DNA of 64,000 bases from the NCBI GenBank assembly GCA_913778505.1, contig CAJYWD010000029.1:62001-126000 (forward strand), in the 5' to 3' direction. Both the position numbers and the translations under genes were made by a program. This DNA is from an uncultured Chryseobacterium sp. Its GTDB lineage: Bacteria; Bacteroidota; Bacteroidia; Flavobacteriales; Weeksellaceae. The notes below the pieces were generated by a model. That model had not been told where the DNA came from. It was given only the letters and a program-made list of their open reading frames with translations, and did not search any database. Shown piece by piece: positions 39,954-49,194 of the stretch. How positions within the stretch are numbered: the stretch's first letter is position 1; the number at the start of each line of letters is the position of its first letter.

Positions 39954-42182
39954 CTATTTGACAATAAGATTTTTACTGGTCATCTCACCTTGATTTGAAA
40001 TAACAAGTCTGTAAGTTCCTGTAGTCAGCTTTGAAATATTGATTTTAGATGTCTGCTGATCCAGGCTGCCTGTTCCCACTAATTTTCCGGCTAAATCAAT
40101 AATTTGATAAGTAGCAGATTTTGCGGATTTGCTTAAGCTAACATTCACTTCGCCCTTTGCCGGGTTCGGATAGATAGCGAAACCTTTTTCGAATGCAGCG
40201 TCACTAACAGCAAGTACTTCATTAATATTAAATCTTTCAGAATTGACTGCAAAATAGATATTATTGACCGCTTTTACCATAATTCTTGCGTTGGGATTAT
40301 TTATATTAGGTAATCTTACACTTGCGCTACCTGTATTGGGAACGCTTTCTGCGAGAATGGTATTGAACGTCAATCCATTATCGGAAGATAAAAGTATCTG
40401 AACGTTTTGAGTGTTGATAGGCGCTGCGTTAGTTCCAGCTACATCCCATGTTACCGTAAGATCTGTGTCGCCGTTGTAATTAGCCGGAATATTCTGTGAT
40501 GTCACTTTGAAAGGACCAGTATTAGCCACAGTCACGACCATATTAGCTCTTGCAGCCTGATTTCCAGTGGCTTTGTTGTCATTGACAAATAAAGCAAAAT
40601 TCATGTTTCTTGCCACTGTCGGAATCACTTCCCACGTTGGTGCTAGATTGTTGGCCGCAACATCTTCCATTCTTGGAAAGTATCGCTGAGGCGTAACTGT
40701 AGGGAAGTACGAACGGAAAATTGCGCCACTTGTCTGCGTAGGACTTGGTGCTGTAGATGTAGTTTGCCCACGTACATCTGTCTGCTCCCAAAGATAAGTA
40801 ACTGCATCACCATCCGGATCAGTAGCTGAACCTGTCAGCACAAAAGCGGTTCCATTAGGAATTGAATAATTGGTTAGTGGTTCAATGACTGGTACCTGAT
40901 TATTGTTTGGGGTTTTAACACCGCAGGTTGCACCTATCTGTGCCGTGATATTGGTATACATTTGATTAACACTTACCACATGAAAATAAGCATCACTCCT
41001 GTTTTGTACATTGGGGGCACAGATACCAGCATACGCCATAATGGTGCTTCCACTGCCTGGTTCTACAGAGGTTGTAGCAGTTCTGTTGCCGTCGCAAGAA
41101 TTATCAAAGGTATGTTGTGCTCCCCACTGGTGGCCCATTTCGTGAGCTACATAGTCAATATCAAAGGCATCAGCACGTGGTGCAGGGCTTCCTGTAACAC
41201 CGCGTGCTTTGCTTCCTGTGCTGCAGGGAGAACGAAGCTGGGCAATCCCTCCGCCACCGGTACTGAAAATATGACCAATGTCATAAGCGGCATTGCCTAT
41301 GGTCTGATCTATAAATGCTTGATTTTCATTAAGTAATGTTGATCCGCTATTATTTGTAAAGCCTGGACCGTATGCATCTACATCAATGGATAACAAAACA
41401 TCATTGTTAGGGATCATGGTCATCGTGAGAGAGATGGTTTTTTCATACACGCCATTCACTCTTGTCATCGTTGTATTCATTGCTGCCATTACGGCTGCTT
41501 TTTTCTCAGCCATAGTTCCTGTCGCTAATCCTGCTCTGTTGATATGATACCTGGAATACTCCATCGTGGTAGAAATCGCAAGTCTGTAGTTTCTCCATTG
41601 GCCATCCTGAACCAATTTCTGACTGTCAGCTACCAAAGCAGCATCCTGTCCGGGTGCATCTTCGTATCCGCAAATAAATTTTTCGCTTGGTGCCGGAAGC
41701 GCATCACGGTCAAAGACCATGTAAGTCGATTTGTCTTGGGAATAAACATCCATATAAGAAGTTTTTCCCTCACTAAAATACATAACATTCACGCCATCAT
41801 ACGGCGAAACACTGAAACGGATCGAATTGCTTTTGTTGCCTTTCTGATATCCAACATAAGATCTGATTTCAGGAAACTTTGCCTGCAATATCGGATCCAT
41901 CGTAGAAGCCTCCTGAATCACATAATCCACGAGTTTTCCTTCGGCAGTTGGAAACTTAAGAACTAGCGATTCGTTATTCGAAAAGCGTTGAGGAGCAGTC
42001 GCTAAATCGGCGACAATCCCATCAAAATTAACTTTAAAAAGTTTATATTGAGTTGGAGTCGCTGTCTTGTCGTAGGTTGCGACGCGGCTATCTACAACGG
42101 AAACTTTCTGCCAATAATTTTTCTGCGCGAACACCAGTCCGGAGAACATTACTGCAGCTGAAAAAAGTAGTTTTTTGTTCAT
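39954..42182 (-). CDS. Secreted reprolysin-like zinc metalloprotease with T9SS domain
   Basis: A 742-residue protein. Signal peptide 1-19 (ends LVFAQ), a propeptide-like region to about 190, a metzincin protease domain (about 195-410) with zinc motif HEMGHQWGAQH near residue 345 and a Met-turn region STIMAYAGIC near 385. Ig-like/cadherin-like domains follow (about 425-650), then a type A T9SS sorting domain (FAIYPNPAKGEVNVSLS to the end). It should be exported across the outer membrane by type IX secretion. The neighbouring macroglobulin, a family of protease inhibitors, is transcribed in the same direction upstream, but each has its own leader or terminator. Confidence 0.9.
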   Translation of the reverse strand: MNKKLLFSAAVMFSGLVFAQKNYWQKVSVVDSRVATYDKTATPTQYKLFKVNFDGIVADLATAPQRFSNNESLVLKFPTAEGKLVDYVIQEASTMDPILQAKFPEIRSYVGYQKGNKSNSIRFSVSPYDGVNVMYFSEGKTSYMDVYSQDKSTYMVFDRDALPAPSEKFICGYEDAPGQDAALVADSQKLVQDGQWRNYRLAISTTMEYSRYHINRAGLATGTMAEKKAAVMAAMNTTMTRVNGVYEKTISLTMTMIPNNDVLLSIDVDAYGPGFTNNSGSTLLNENQAFIDQTIGNAAYDIGHIFSTGGGGIAQLRSPCSTGSKARGVTGSPAPRADAFDIDYVAHEMGHQWGAQHTFDNSCDGNRTATTSVEPGSGSTIMAYAGICAPNVQNRSDAYFHVVSVNQMYTNITAQIGATCGVKTPNNNQVPVIEPLTNYSIPNGTAFVLTGSATDPDGDAVTYLWEQTDVRGQTTSTAPSPTQTSGAIFRSYFPTVTPQRYFPRMEDVAANNLAPTWEVIPTVARNMNFALFVNDNKATGNQAARANMVVTVANTGPFKVTSQNIPANYNGDTDLTVTWDVAGTNAAPINTQNVQILLSSDNGLTFNTILAESVPNTGSASVRLPNINNPNARIMVKAVNNIYFAVNSERFNINEVLAVSDAAFEKGFAIYPNPAKGEVNVSLSKSAKSATYQIIDLAGKLVGTGSLDQQTSKINISKLTTGTYRLVISNQGEMTSKNLIVK

Positions 42183-42324
42183 TGCTTAATATTATTTTAA
42201 GTTAGTTCTAATGTAATGTGTGCTATCAGCGCTAAGAATCTATAATGTTTTGCGATTTTCTTTATTTGAGAATTTGTAATAAAATAGAATAGATTATCAG
42301 TGATTATGAATTGCGCTCTAAAAA

Positions 42325-42366
42325 TAAAAAAAAACAACCAAATAATTGCATTTGGTTGTCTTTTTA
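42325..42366 (-). terminator. Terminator of the macroglobulin gene
   Basis: Minus strand: ACAACCAAA/TTTGGTTGT 9-bp stem with eight-base loop and T9. Confidence 0.75.
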
Positions 42367-42383
42367 ACAGTCATAATTTATAA

Positions 42384-45300
42384 TTATTCCTCTATTTCAA
42401 TTTTTGTTCCTTGCGTATGCGCATTCATCTGCGGTGCATAATAGTTTTGTAGCGTTGTAATTCCATTGGAGAAGGTTCCGCTGGCATTGGCTACATAATC
42501 GTACTCGAAAACATATTTTCCTTTCGGCATCCGCTCAATGTAGAAATTGGTGGAAGCGTCTTTGGTCGATTGATAATAACCCAAATTATTTTTCCACTCG
42601 TAGCCGGAAATTACATCCAAAGGTTCAAATCCTGCAGCACGCATATCTTTCAGATGGACAAATTCCATATTTCGGTCGGTATTCAGAATCATCCTTACCG
42701 TCACCTTATCTCCAACTTCGATGGGCGACTTTTCATTGATTTTCATTAATTGTTCGCCATTTTCAGTCTTCACTTTTTTGTACAATTCTTTAGTAATGGA
42801 AATATAGCTTTCCGAAGATTTGATTTTGTCAAGATCTTCATAGTACTGCCAGAATAATCCACCCTGAACAATTCCCGGACTATCTTTCTTAATAGTAACT
42901 GCTGAAAGATTTTTATCGAGATTATCAGAAGTAACCGTTTGTTTCACATATCCTGTTGCTTGTGTTTGAGGATTCAGTGGTTTTCCGCCCCAAATGATTT
43001 CAGCTTTGTCACTTTCATTAGAAGTCCAGGATTTCCCTGAATTCAGAATCGTAAAAATCACTTCTGCCGTTCCACGAGAACTTCCCCAGGAATTTACTTC
43101 TTTCTGCGTCACCAGCCAGATTTTCATTTTTTCGATGAAGTTCTGATCATTAGGCGTTAGTTTTTGGAACGCTTCAATAGCTCCGGCGTGATTCACGGTT
43201 TTGGAAGAATACCAACCCCAATCGTTCAAATTTTGTTTCCAATAAACGCCTTGAGTTTCTGTTTCTGTCGAAGTTTCTTTCAGATAGTTGAGGAATTTTT
43301 TGGAAACATCTTTCAATCCGTAATCATTAAATAATATTGCCAATCGATGCAATCCGAAAAATTTAAAATCTGTGATTTTTTCGGTTTTAGCTTTTGAGAT
43401 GACTGCAGATTTTAATTTGACAGCTTCGTCTTTCAAAGGATATTCTTTTTCCCAGTAATTTCTGGTGTCCAGGTAATCCAAAACAAAATTATTGACCACA
43501 TTTTCTTTGGTTTTATTTGTAGAGGAAGACCAAAATTGGTTCACTTCATTGTCCACAAAAGCCACCAGTTTTTTGACCATTTCTTTCTGCTCAGAACTTT
43601 GATAATCGGCAAGATTTCCTTTCAGCCACTCATTGATTCTACCAAGATTTTTCAAAATATAAAGCGAAGTATAATAGGAACTCGGATAACCTTGATACCA
43701 ACTAAACCCACCATCGGGATTTTGCAGTTTTACCAATTCCGACCAATCATTTTGGATGGAATTTCTCATCGTATTCGCATCGAATAATCTTGCTAATTTC
43801 TGCATTTGTTCCGTTTCATTTTTACTTTCCAAAACCCAAGGCGTTTCATTTAATAACAATTGTTTCAGTTCCTGATTTTTTTCAAGATTTGAGGTCAACA
43901 GACCTTTGGACTGGTATTCATCGAAAACGGTTTTCATTTTCGGATTCGCTTTGAAAATCTCCGAAGCCAAAACATCCGCAAACCATTTATTGAAAACGAC
44001 ATCCGCAGAATTATTGGCATCATCTTTTAGGCTTGGCAGCGCAAACATAATGTCCCAAATCGGATTCGTAGTCAGTTCCAAAGTATTGGAAACATTGGTC
44101 AAGGTTTTAGAATCAGAATTTTTCAGGTTTTCTAAAGTGAAGGTTTTCGTTTGTCCTTCTTTAACAAAAATCGGAAGCGCATCGGTCACCAACATTCTGT
44201 TTGGAAGAACGGCGATGGCTTTTTGTTCGCCGTCGGAGAAATTACCGGCTTTTGCAACGATTTTAATAATAATTGAATACACATTATTCGGAACTTTCAG
44301 TTTCCAGGTCGCAGATGTGTTTCCATTTTCAGCCAATGAAAAAGCTTGCTCCTTATTAAATCCGGAAACTGCTGTCAATTGACTGATTCCGAATTTCTCA
44401 GTGATATCTTCATTCGTAAAGGCATCCAAAATCTGCAATTCTGCAACACCATTCAATTTTTGACTGACCAGACTTGAGATTTTAGTTTGAAGATTCAGCT
44501 CATCACCTTCACGCAAGAATCTTGGATAATTAGGCGTAATAGAAAATTCTTTCTGTGTTACGACCGTTTTTTCTAAAACCGCAGCTCTTGCATCTTTGGT
44601 ATGAGCCAAAAACATGACTTTCCATTGTGTCAAAGCTTCCGGAGAAGTGAATTCAAATGAAACATTTCCGTCTTTGTCTGTTAGAAGATTTGGATAGAAA
44701 AAAGCAGTTTCGTTGAGGTTTTGACGGACTGGGATTTTGTCTAAGTTTTCTGCTTTTTTATTTTTAATTTCATTTGGTGCTGGTGGGCTATTTTCCATCT
44801 GTTTTCCTATTGGTGGTGGTGGAGTTTCCACTTTTGCCATTTTTACTGGAGCAGGTAATGCCATATCCATCATTCTAGATTCAGCGTAAACTTTATTTGA
44901 AGCTAAACCTCTAATTCTAATAGTTGTTCCAGCTCCGTAAATACTTCCATCAAACCAATTGAATTGAGGATTACTAATATTATAATCTTTTAAATATTTA
45001 AAATTTTTATTATAATTTTCTTGAGACAAACCTTCATTCAAATCATAAGAACTCTGGAAAAATTGAGAATAAAATCCCTGCCAATTCCAGCTGTTCGAAG
45101 CAAACTGGTCAAGCGATTTATCATACATATTCGCTAAAACTTCCGCTGTCACTCTGAGCGGTGTCGAAGAGTTTTCTTTATCAGCGCCAGAAATTTTGAT
45201 GGTCCATTTTTCTTTTTGTCCTGGTTGTAATTTGTCCCGGAACGTAATGGTTTCAATTTTCAAATCATCCTCGCTGTCCGCAATTTTCAAGTCAACCGAT

Positions 45301-48300
45301 TCAGTTTTTACATCATTAAATGCAACTAATTGAAATTGTAAATTAATTCTGGAAATCGTTTCATCTTTCGGAATCAAAGTTTCGTATTCCAGAATTCCGT
45401 TTTTGAACGATTTGGTTTCTGTCACGGTTTCGCCTTTTCCATTTTGAATGAAAATATTGACCAAAGCATCCGGAACCGCCGAATAAACAAAGACTTTTGC
45501 TTTTTCTCCTCGCTTGAAATCTTGTGTAGGCTGAATCACTTCCAAAAACGGATTTTGATTTTGCCCCAACGATTTTTTATCCCAAACTTTGAAGAATTGC
45601 TCCGTTTTTATCGTGTCTTTTCCTTCAATATTATACAATTGAAGTTTGTAAGTTCCGGCGTCCAGTTTACCTAAATCTAAATTAGTTGTCGGTAGTTGGT
45701 TGTTGGTTGTCGGTTTCTTCGCACTGTCAGGCTGAGGCTCTCGAAGCCCTTCAGTAATCAATTTTTCAGTTTTCCAATTCTTGACATCATCATTCTTATC
45801 AAATCTGTCGTGAGGAAATTTCTGTACAAATTCCGTTTTTGAAAATTTTGGCAAATCCTGAACAACCGATGCAAAATTCTCCCTGAAAATGCGTTTCGGT
45901 TCTTCCAGTTTTTCCAATTTTACATTGTAGGATTTCTTAAGAATTTGGTCGTTGTAATTTTTAGTGTCAACATTCAGTTTCACAGCTTGGTCTGAAAACG
46001 TATTTCCGATGTCATTGGCAGTGATGTAATGAGAAACGGAAGCGACTTTCACGTTGGTATTCGCAGATTGTGTTTCGCCGTTGATGTCCGTCACAGAAGC
46101 ATTGATGGCGTAATTATCAATCTGGATGCCTTGCAGCGTTTCATCTTTTTTCAAATCCACTTTGATGGTAAATTCGCCTTTTTCGTTGGTTTTGACATCG
46201 CCAAGAACCGAATTTTCGTTATCGTTTCCACGCGGATACCACCAGAAATACCGCCAACGGATATTCTGTTTTTTGATTTCGTAATTCACGGTCGAATTGC
46301 TCAGTGGAACGCCTGAGAACATCATCGCTTTTCCTTTCAGCTCAATGGTTTCGCCGTATTTGTATTCGCCTTTGATGGGCTCAAAAGTCACTTCAAATTT
46401 CGGACGTTTGTATTCTTCCACCTGGAAATCCATATAGCCGGAAATATTATAATCGGAAGTATCATCATTTTCTTCCACTCTAATGCTAAAAGTTCCATTC
46501 AATTTGTTCTTAGGAAGTGTAAAACTCCCGTTGACAGAACCAAATTCATTAGTTGTCAATTTCAAAGTTTGTAATTCTTCACCGTTGGCATCGTTCAAAA
46601 TAATATTTAACGGAACTTTTTCTAATGTTTTTACTTTTTGAGTTTCGCCATTAATTCCAGTTGCAATTGCTTTAAAATAAACGATTTGTCCTGGTCTGTA
46701 AATTTTTCGGTCGAGGAAAATCTGAGCGGTTTCCTGGTTTTGAGATTTGTTTTGATTATTGTAATTATCATAACCATAGACATTGATCATTGAATAATTG
46801 TTCCCACTCTTCACAAGAAAATTTCTGTAATATTCTTTGTTTTCAGAATTTGGAATCTGGAAATTTCCGGAAGCATCGGTTTTTACTGAATATTTTACGA
46901 TTGGTTTTCCTCTTACATATTCAACAATCTCAAGATTTTCATTGGCAAAAGCTTTACCGTTTTCGTTGTTTACCAGTTTAAGAATATTTCCAGTGTCATT
47001 CTGAGCCTGTCGAAGAATCTCATTTTTTTTGGAATAAATGATCTTAGAATCCGAAACAATGAAATAAAAATTTCCCTGAACCGAATTTTCCACGACATAC
47101 TCCGCCAAATAAATTCCTGATGGAAGAGATTTAACTTCCAAAGATGTTTTATGCGTTTTAAAATCAAAAGATTCAGAAAGCGTAAATTGTTCTTTTCTTA
47201 CCAATGATTTTTTAACTTTGCTGAATGGATTTTTGTAAGCATCGAACGCATAATTCAAGAAACCTGAAGTGTCATTAGCTTGATAAATGTTCAGTGAAAA
47301 ATCCTGAACATTTTTACCTTCTGCAACAATGTGAATCGGTTTGTTGCTCTGCATTTCATTCTCATAAAAAAGAATCAGCTGAGGATTTTTGATGTCGTTT
47401 TCTTTATTGATAACATTGTTAAGGAACTTCGATTTTGGATAAAGTTTCTTTGCATCATTAATCCAGACCAAAGCCGTTTTGTAATCCTGTTTTTGATCCA
47501 GGATTTCAATCATATCATCTATAATCAAGACTTTGTAGTCGCCTTTTACAGATTCATCTCCGACCAGTTTTTCAAGTTGTTCGAATTTGTCTTTACAATT
47601 ATTGAATTCACAGTTATAATTGATTTTCTGATGTTTGAAATACAATTGAGAATTCCCGGAAAGCGATGCAATTTCCGAGTCGTAGATGTCGTTAATTTTC
47701 TTTGAATTGACCTTCAATTCATTCGGCGTGAAGAGGTTCTGATTGCTTAGAAAATCGATGTAATTGTAACTGAACCAATCGGAGAGCGTCGGGAAATATT
47801 CGAAATTGTCGGTTGCATCAAAGATTTCGCTGTACTTTTTCATCGGAATCTTTCTCAGCTCAGCATTGTTTTGTTCTAATTCCGAATAATTTTTGGATAA
47901 ATAATTTTTGAAATCCAGCTTGCTCCAGGTCTCGATTTGCGATAAATCTGCGTTGTCAATATTGGTTTTCTGATTGATTTTCCATGAATTATTTTGATAA
48001 TAATCTTTGATAAATTCCAAAGTCAGAAGACGGAACAATTGTTTTTCGTCACCTTTCAGTTTGCTTTCCGTGCTTTGAAGTTTCGCAAAGAATTTAGAAT
48101 TTTCATCATTCTTCGTGTCATCATAAGTCTGCTTTGTAATACTGAATTCAGCTTTCAGAGACTTGATGATTTGAATGGCATTGTTGTCTTTCAGAGCTTG
48201 ATTTTGGATTTCCAGAATCATCGGAAGATTGGACTTATAAGTACCTTTTTTATAATTGTCTTCGATTTTTTTCCATTGCTGGTCGTAATAATTTTGAGCA

Positions 48301-48359
48301 GAAAAATTCATAGTGATAAGCATCAGCAGAACTACTGAAACTGATTTTATAAAGTTCAT
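42384..48359 (-). CDS. Alpha-2-macroglobulin family protein without thioester
   Basis: A 1991-residue exported protein. The signal peptide (1-21, ends NFSAQ) has no lipobox, so it is probably periplasmic or surface-released. A long N-terminal helical region (to about 330) precedes macroglobulin-like beta domains (MG2-type DRKIYRPGQIVYFKAI near 555), the A2M domain (PNLLTDKDGNVSFEFTSPEALTQWK in part, near 1225), and the alpha-alpha toroid (about 1430-1760, GGFSWYQGYPSSYYT). Where relatives carry a CxEQ thioester, this one reads NNSADVVFNKW near 1450, so covalent trapping is not expected. Three intergenic-type repeats are read in frame (46995-47021, 45685-45749, 45148-45173). No pbpC-type partner is adjacent. 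Confidence 0.88.
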   Translation of the reverse strand: MNFIKSVSVVLLMLITMNFSAQNYYDQQWKKIEDNYKKGTYKSNLPMILEIQNQALKDNNAIQIIKSLKAEFSITKQTYDDTKNDENSKFFAKLQSTESKLKGDEKQLFRLLTLEFIKDYYQNNSWKINQKTNIDNADLSQIETWSKLDFKNYLSKNYSELEQNNAELRKIPMKKYSEIFDATDNFEYFPTLSDWFSYNYIDFLSNQNLFTPNELKVNSKKINDIYDSEIASLSGNSQLYFKHQKINYNCEFNNCKDKFEQLEKLVGDESVKGDYKVLIIDDMIEILDQKQDYKTALVWINDAKKLYPKSKFLNNVINKENDIKNPQLILFYENEMQSNKPIHIVAEGKNVQDFSLNIYQANDTSGFLNYAFDAYKNPFSKVKKSLVRKEQFTLSESFDFKTHKTSLEVKSLPSGIYLAEYVVENSVQGNFYFIVSDSKIIYSKKNEILRQAQNDTGNILKLVNNENGKAFANENLEIVEYVRGKPIVKYSVKTDASGNFQIPNSENKEYYRNFLVKSGNNYSMINVYGYDNYNNQNKSQNQETAQIFLDRKIYRPGQIVYFKAIATGINGETQKVKTLEKVPLNIILNDANGEELQTLKLTTNEFGSVNGSFTLPKNKLNGTFSIRVEENDDTSDYNISGYMDFQVEEYKRPKFEVTFEPIKGEYKYGETIELKGKAMMFSGVPLSNSTVNYEIKKQNIRWRYFWWYPRGNDNENSVLGDVKTNEKGEFTIKVDLKKDETLQGIQIDNYAINASVTDINGETQSANTNVKVASVSHYITANDIGNTFSDQAVKLNVDTKNYNDQILKKSYNVKLEKLEEPKRIFRENFASVVQDLPKFSKTEFVQKFPHDRFDKNDDVKNWKTEKLITEGLREPQPDSAKKPTTNNQLPTTNLDLGKLDAGTYKLQLYNIEGKDTIKTEQFFKVWDKKSLGQNQNPFLEVIQPTQDFKRGEKAKVFVYSAVPDALVNIFIQNGKGETVTETKSFKNGILEYETLIPKDETISRINLQFQLVAFNDVKTESVDLKIADSEDDLKIETITFRDKLQPGQKEKWTIKISGADKENSSTPLRVTAEVLANMYDKSLDQFASNSWNWQGFYSQFFQSSYDLNEGLSQENYNKNFKYLKDYNISNPQFNWFDGSIYGAGTTIRIRGLASNKVYAESRMMDMALPAPVKMAKVETPPPPIGKQMENSPPAPNEIKNKKAENLDKIPVRQNLNETAFFYPNLLTDKDGNVSFEFTSPEALTQWKVMFLAHTKDARAAVLEKTVVTQKEFSITPNYPRFLREGDELNLQTKISSLVSQKLNGVAELQILDAFTNEDITEKFGISQLTAVSGFNKEQAFSLAENGNTSATWKLKVPNNVYSIIIKIVAKAGNFSDGEQKAIAVLPNRMLVTDALPIFVKEGQTKTFTLENLKNSDSKTLTNVSNTLELTTNPIWDIMFALPSLKDDANNSADVVFNKWFADVLASEIFKANPKMKTVFDEYQSKGLLTSNLEKNQELKQLLLNETPWVLESKNETEQMQKLARLFDANTMRNSIQNDWSELVKLQNPDGGFSWYQGYPSSYYTSLYILKNLGRINEWLKGNLADYQSSEQKEMVKKLVAFVDNEVNQFWSSSTNKTKENVVNNFVLDYLDTRNYWEKEYPLKDEAVKLKSAVISKAKTEKITDFKFFGLHRLAILFNDYGLKDVSKKFLNYLKETSTETETQGVYWKQNLNDWGWYSSKTVNHAGAIEAFQKLTPNDQNFIEKMKIWLVTQKEVNSWGSSRGTAEVIFTILNSGKSWTSNESDKAEIIWGGKPLNPQTQATGYVKQTVTSDNLDKNLSAVTIKKDSPGIVQGGLFWQYYEDLDKIKSSESYISITKELYKKVKTENGEQLMKINEKSPIEVGDKVTVRMILNTDRNMEFVHLKDMRAAGFEPLDVISGYEWKNNLGYYQSTKDASTNFYIERMPKGKYVFEYDYVANASGTFSNGITTLQNYYAPQMNAHTQGTKIEIEE
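45148..45173 (-). repeat. In-frame GTCACTCTGAGCGG repeat in the macroglobulin
   Basis: GTCACTCTGAGCGGTGTCGA and the bases after it give, on the coding strand, the peptide ENSSTPLRVTAE near residue 1062. It is the same repeat type as 46995-47021 (same GTCA-CTCTGAGC-TGTCGAAGA-layout). Confidence 0.6.
45685..45749 (-). repeat. In-frame composite repeat in the macroglobulin
   Basis: Four heptamers on the plus strand (GTTGTCG, GTAGTTG, GTTGTTG, GTTGTCG; 45685-45712), a 13-base link, and the reverse complement of the 23-mer found at 35016-35038 (45727-45749, exact). Coding-strand peptide: EGLREPQPDSAKKPTTNNQL near residues 870-890. Confidence 0.88.
46995..47021 (-). repeat. In-frame GTCATTCTGAGCCTGTCGA repeat in the macroglobulin
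   Basis: The 27-base tract begins GTCATTCTGAGCCTGTCGA and encodes EILRQAQNDTG near residue 446. I recall this repeat as a common intergenic element in Bacteroidota. Confidence 0.7.
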
Positions 48360-48414
48360 AAGTTTATTTTTTCTATTGTGTAAGATAGTTTTTTCCGACC
48401 TTTGTTAAAGTAAA

Positions 48415-49185
48415 ATGTCGATTTTAAAGTTAGCAAAAAAATATGTCATTGACAGTCAGGTCTATGTTTCTTTGATGGGAACATCGATGGCTGCCTATTT
48501 TATGCTGGAACAAAATATATTCCGCTGGCCCAGTTTGCTGTTGATTTTCATGACTTATTTCAGCGGTTATCTCTACACCAAATATCAATACGATAAGAAA
48601 ATCTTCTTCAAGATTCTGTGTTTCAATTCCATTTGCGGGATTTTAAGTTTTTTTCTGATTGTATTTAATCATAACGAAATCAGGTTGTTGAAATGGGCTG
48701 TGATTGTCATCATCGGTTTGCTCTACAATTCGTTTTTTCTGGATAGATTCGTTCGGAAAATTCCTTTATTTAAAATATTTTATGTTGGACTGACCTGGGC
48801 TTTGATTAATTCCTGGCTCATCCTTCCGGAATTCGATATGGAGATTTTTATGATTAGTTGGTTATGCATCTCAGCTTTGGTCTTGCCTTTTGATATTCGG
48901 GATATGAAAAGTGATGACGTGGTAACTTTCCCGATTCTGATTGGTGTTCGGAAGACCAAATTTCTGGCTTATTCATTGGTTTTTATTTCTGGTTTGTTGA
49001 GTATTTTCTACTTAGATTTAATTTTTTCAATGTGTTTTTTCCTGACTGTAATTATCACATTTTTCTTCATTTATTTTTCAGAAAATAATAATCCGGAAGC
49101 TTATTTCAGTTTTTGGGTAGAAAGCTGTAGTGGACTTCCTTTGTTGTTCTTTTTGGCGTATAAATTGATATTGCAGTTTTGTTAA
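48415..49185 (+). CDS. UbiA-like membrane protein, possibly degenerate
   Basis: A 256-residue protein with about eight hydrophobic segments. The second UbiA Asp motif is present: DIRDMKSDDVVTFPILIG near residue 162-180. The first motif (NDxxDxxxD) expected near residue 50 is absent; the sequence there is YLYTKYQYDKK. It may therefore be a non-catalytic relative or have a changed active site. Transcribed divergently from the macroglobulin with a 55-base gap and followed after nine bases by the BamA-like gene. Confidence 0.65.
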   Translation: MSILKLAKKYVIDSQVYVSLMGTSMAAYFMLEQNIFRWPSLLLIFMTYFSGYLYTKYQYDKKIFFKILCFNSICGILSFFLIVFNHNEIRLLKWAVIVIIGLLYNSFFLDRFVRKIPLFKIFYVGLTWALINSWLILPEFDMEIFMISWLCISALVLPFDIRDMKSDDVVTFPILIGVRKTKFLAYSLVFISGLLSIFYLDLIFSMCFFLTVIITFFFIYFSENNNPEAYFSFWVESCSGLPLLFFLAYKLILQFC

Positions 49186-49194
49186 AATCTCCCA

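Noticed and set aside
42384-48359. Macroglobulin as a pseudogene because of the repeat insertions
   Set aside because: The reading frame is open for 1991 codons with intact domain order; all three repeats keep the frame.
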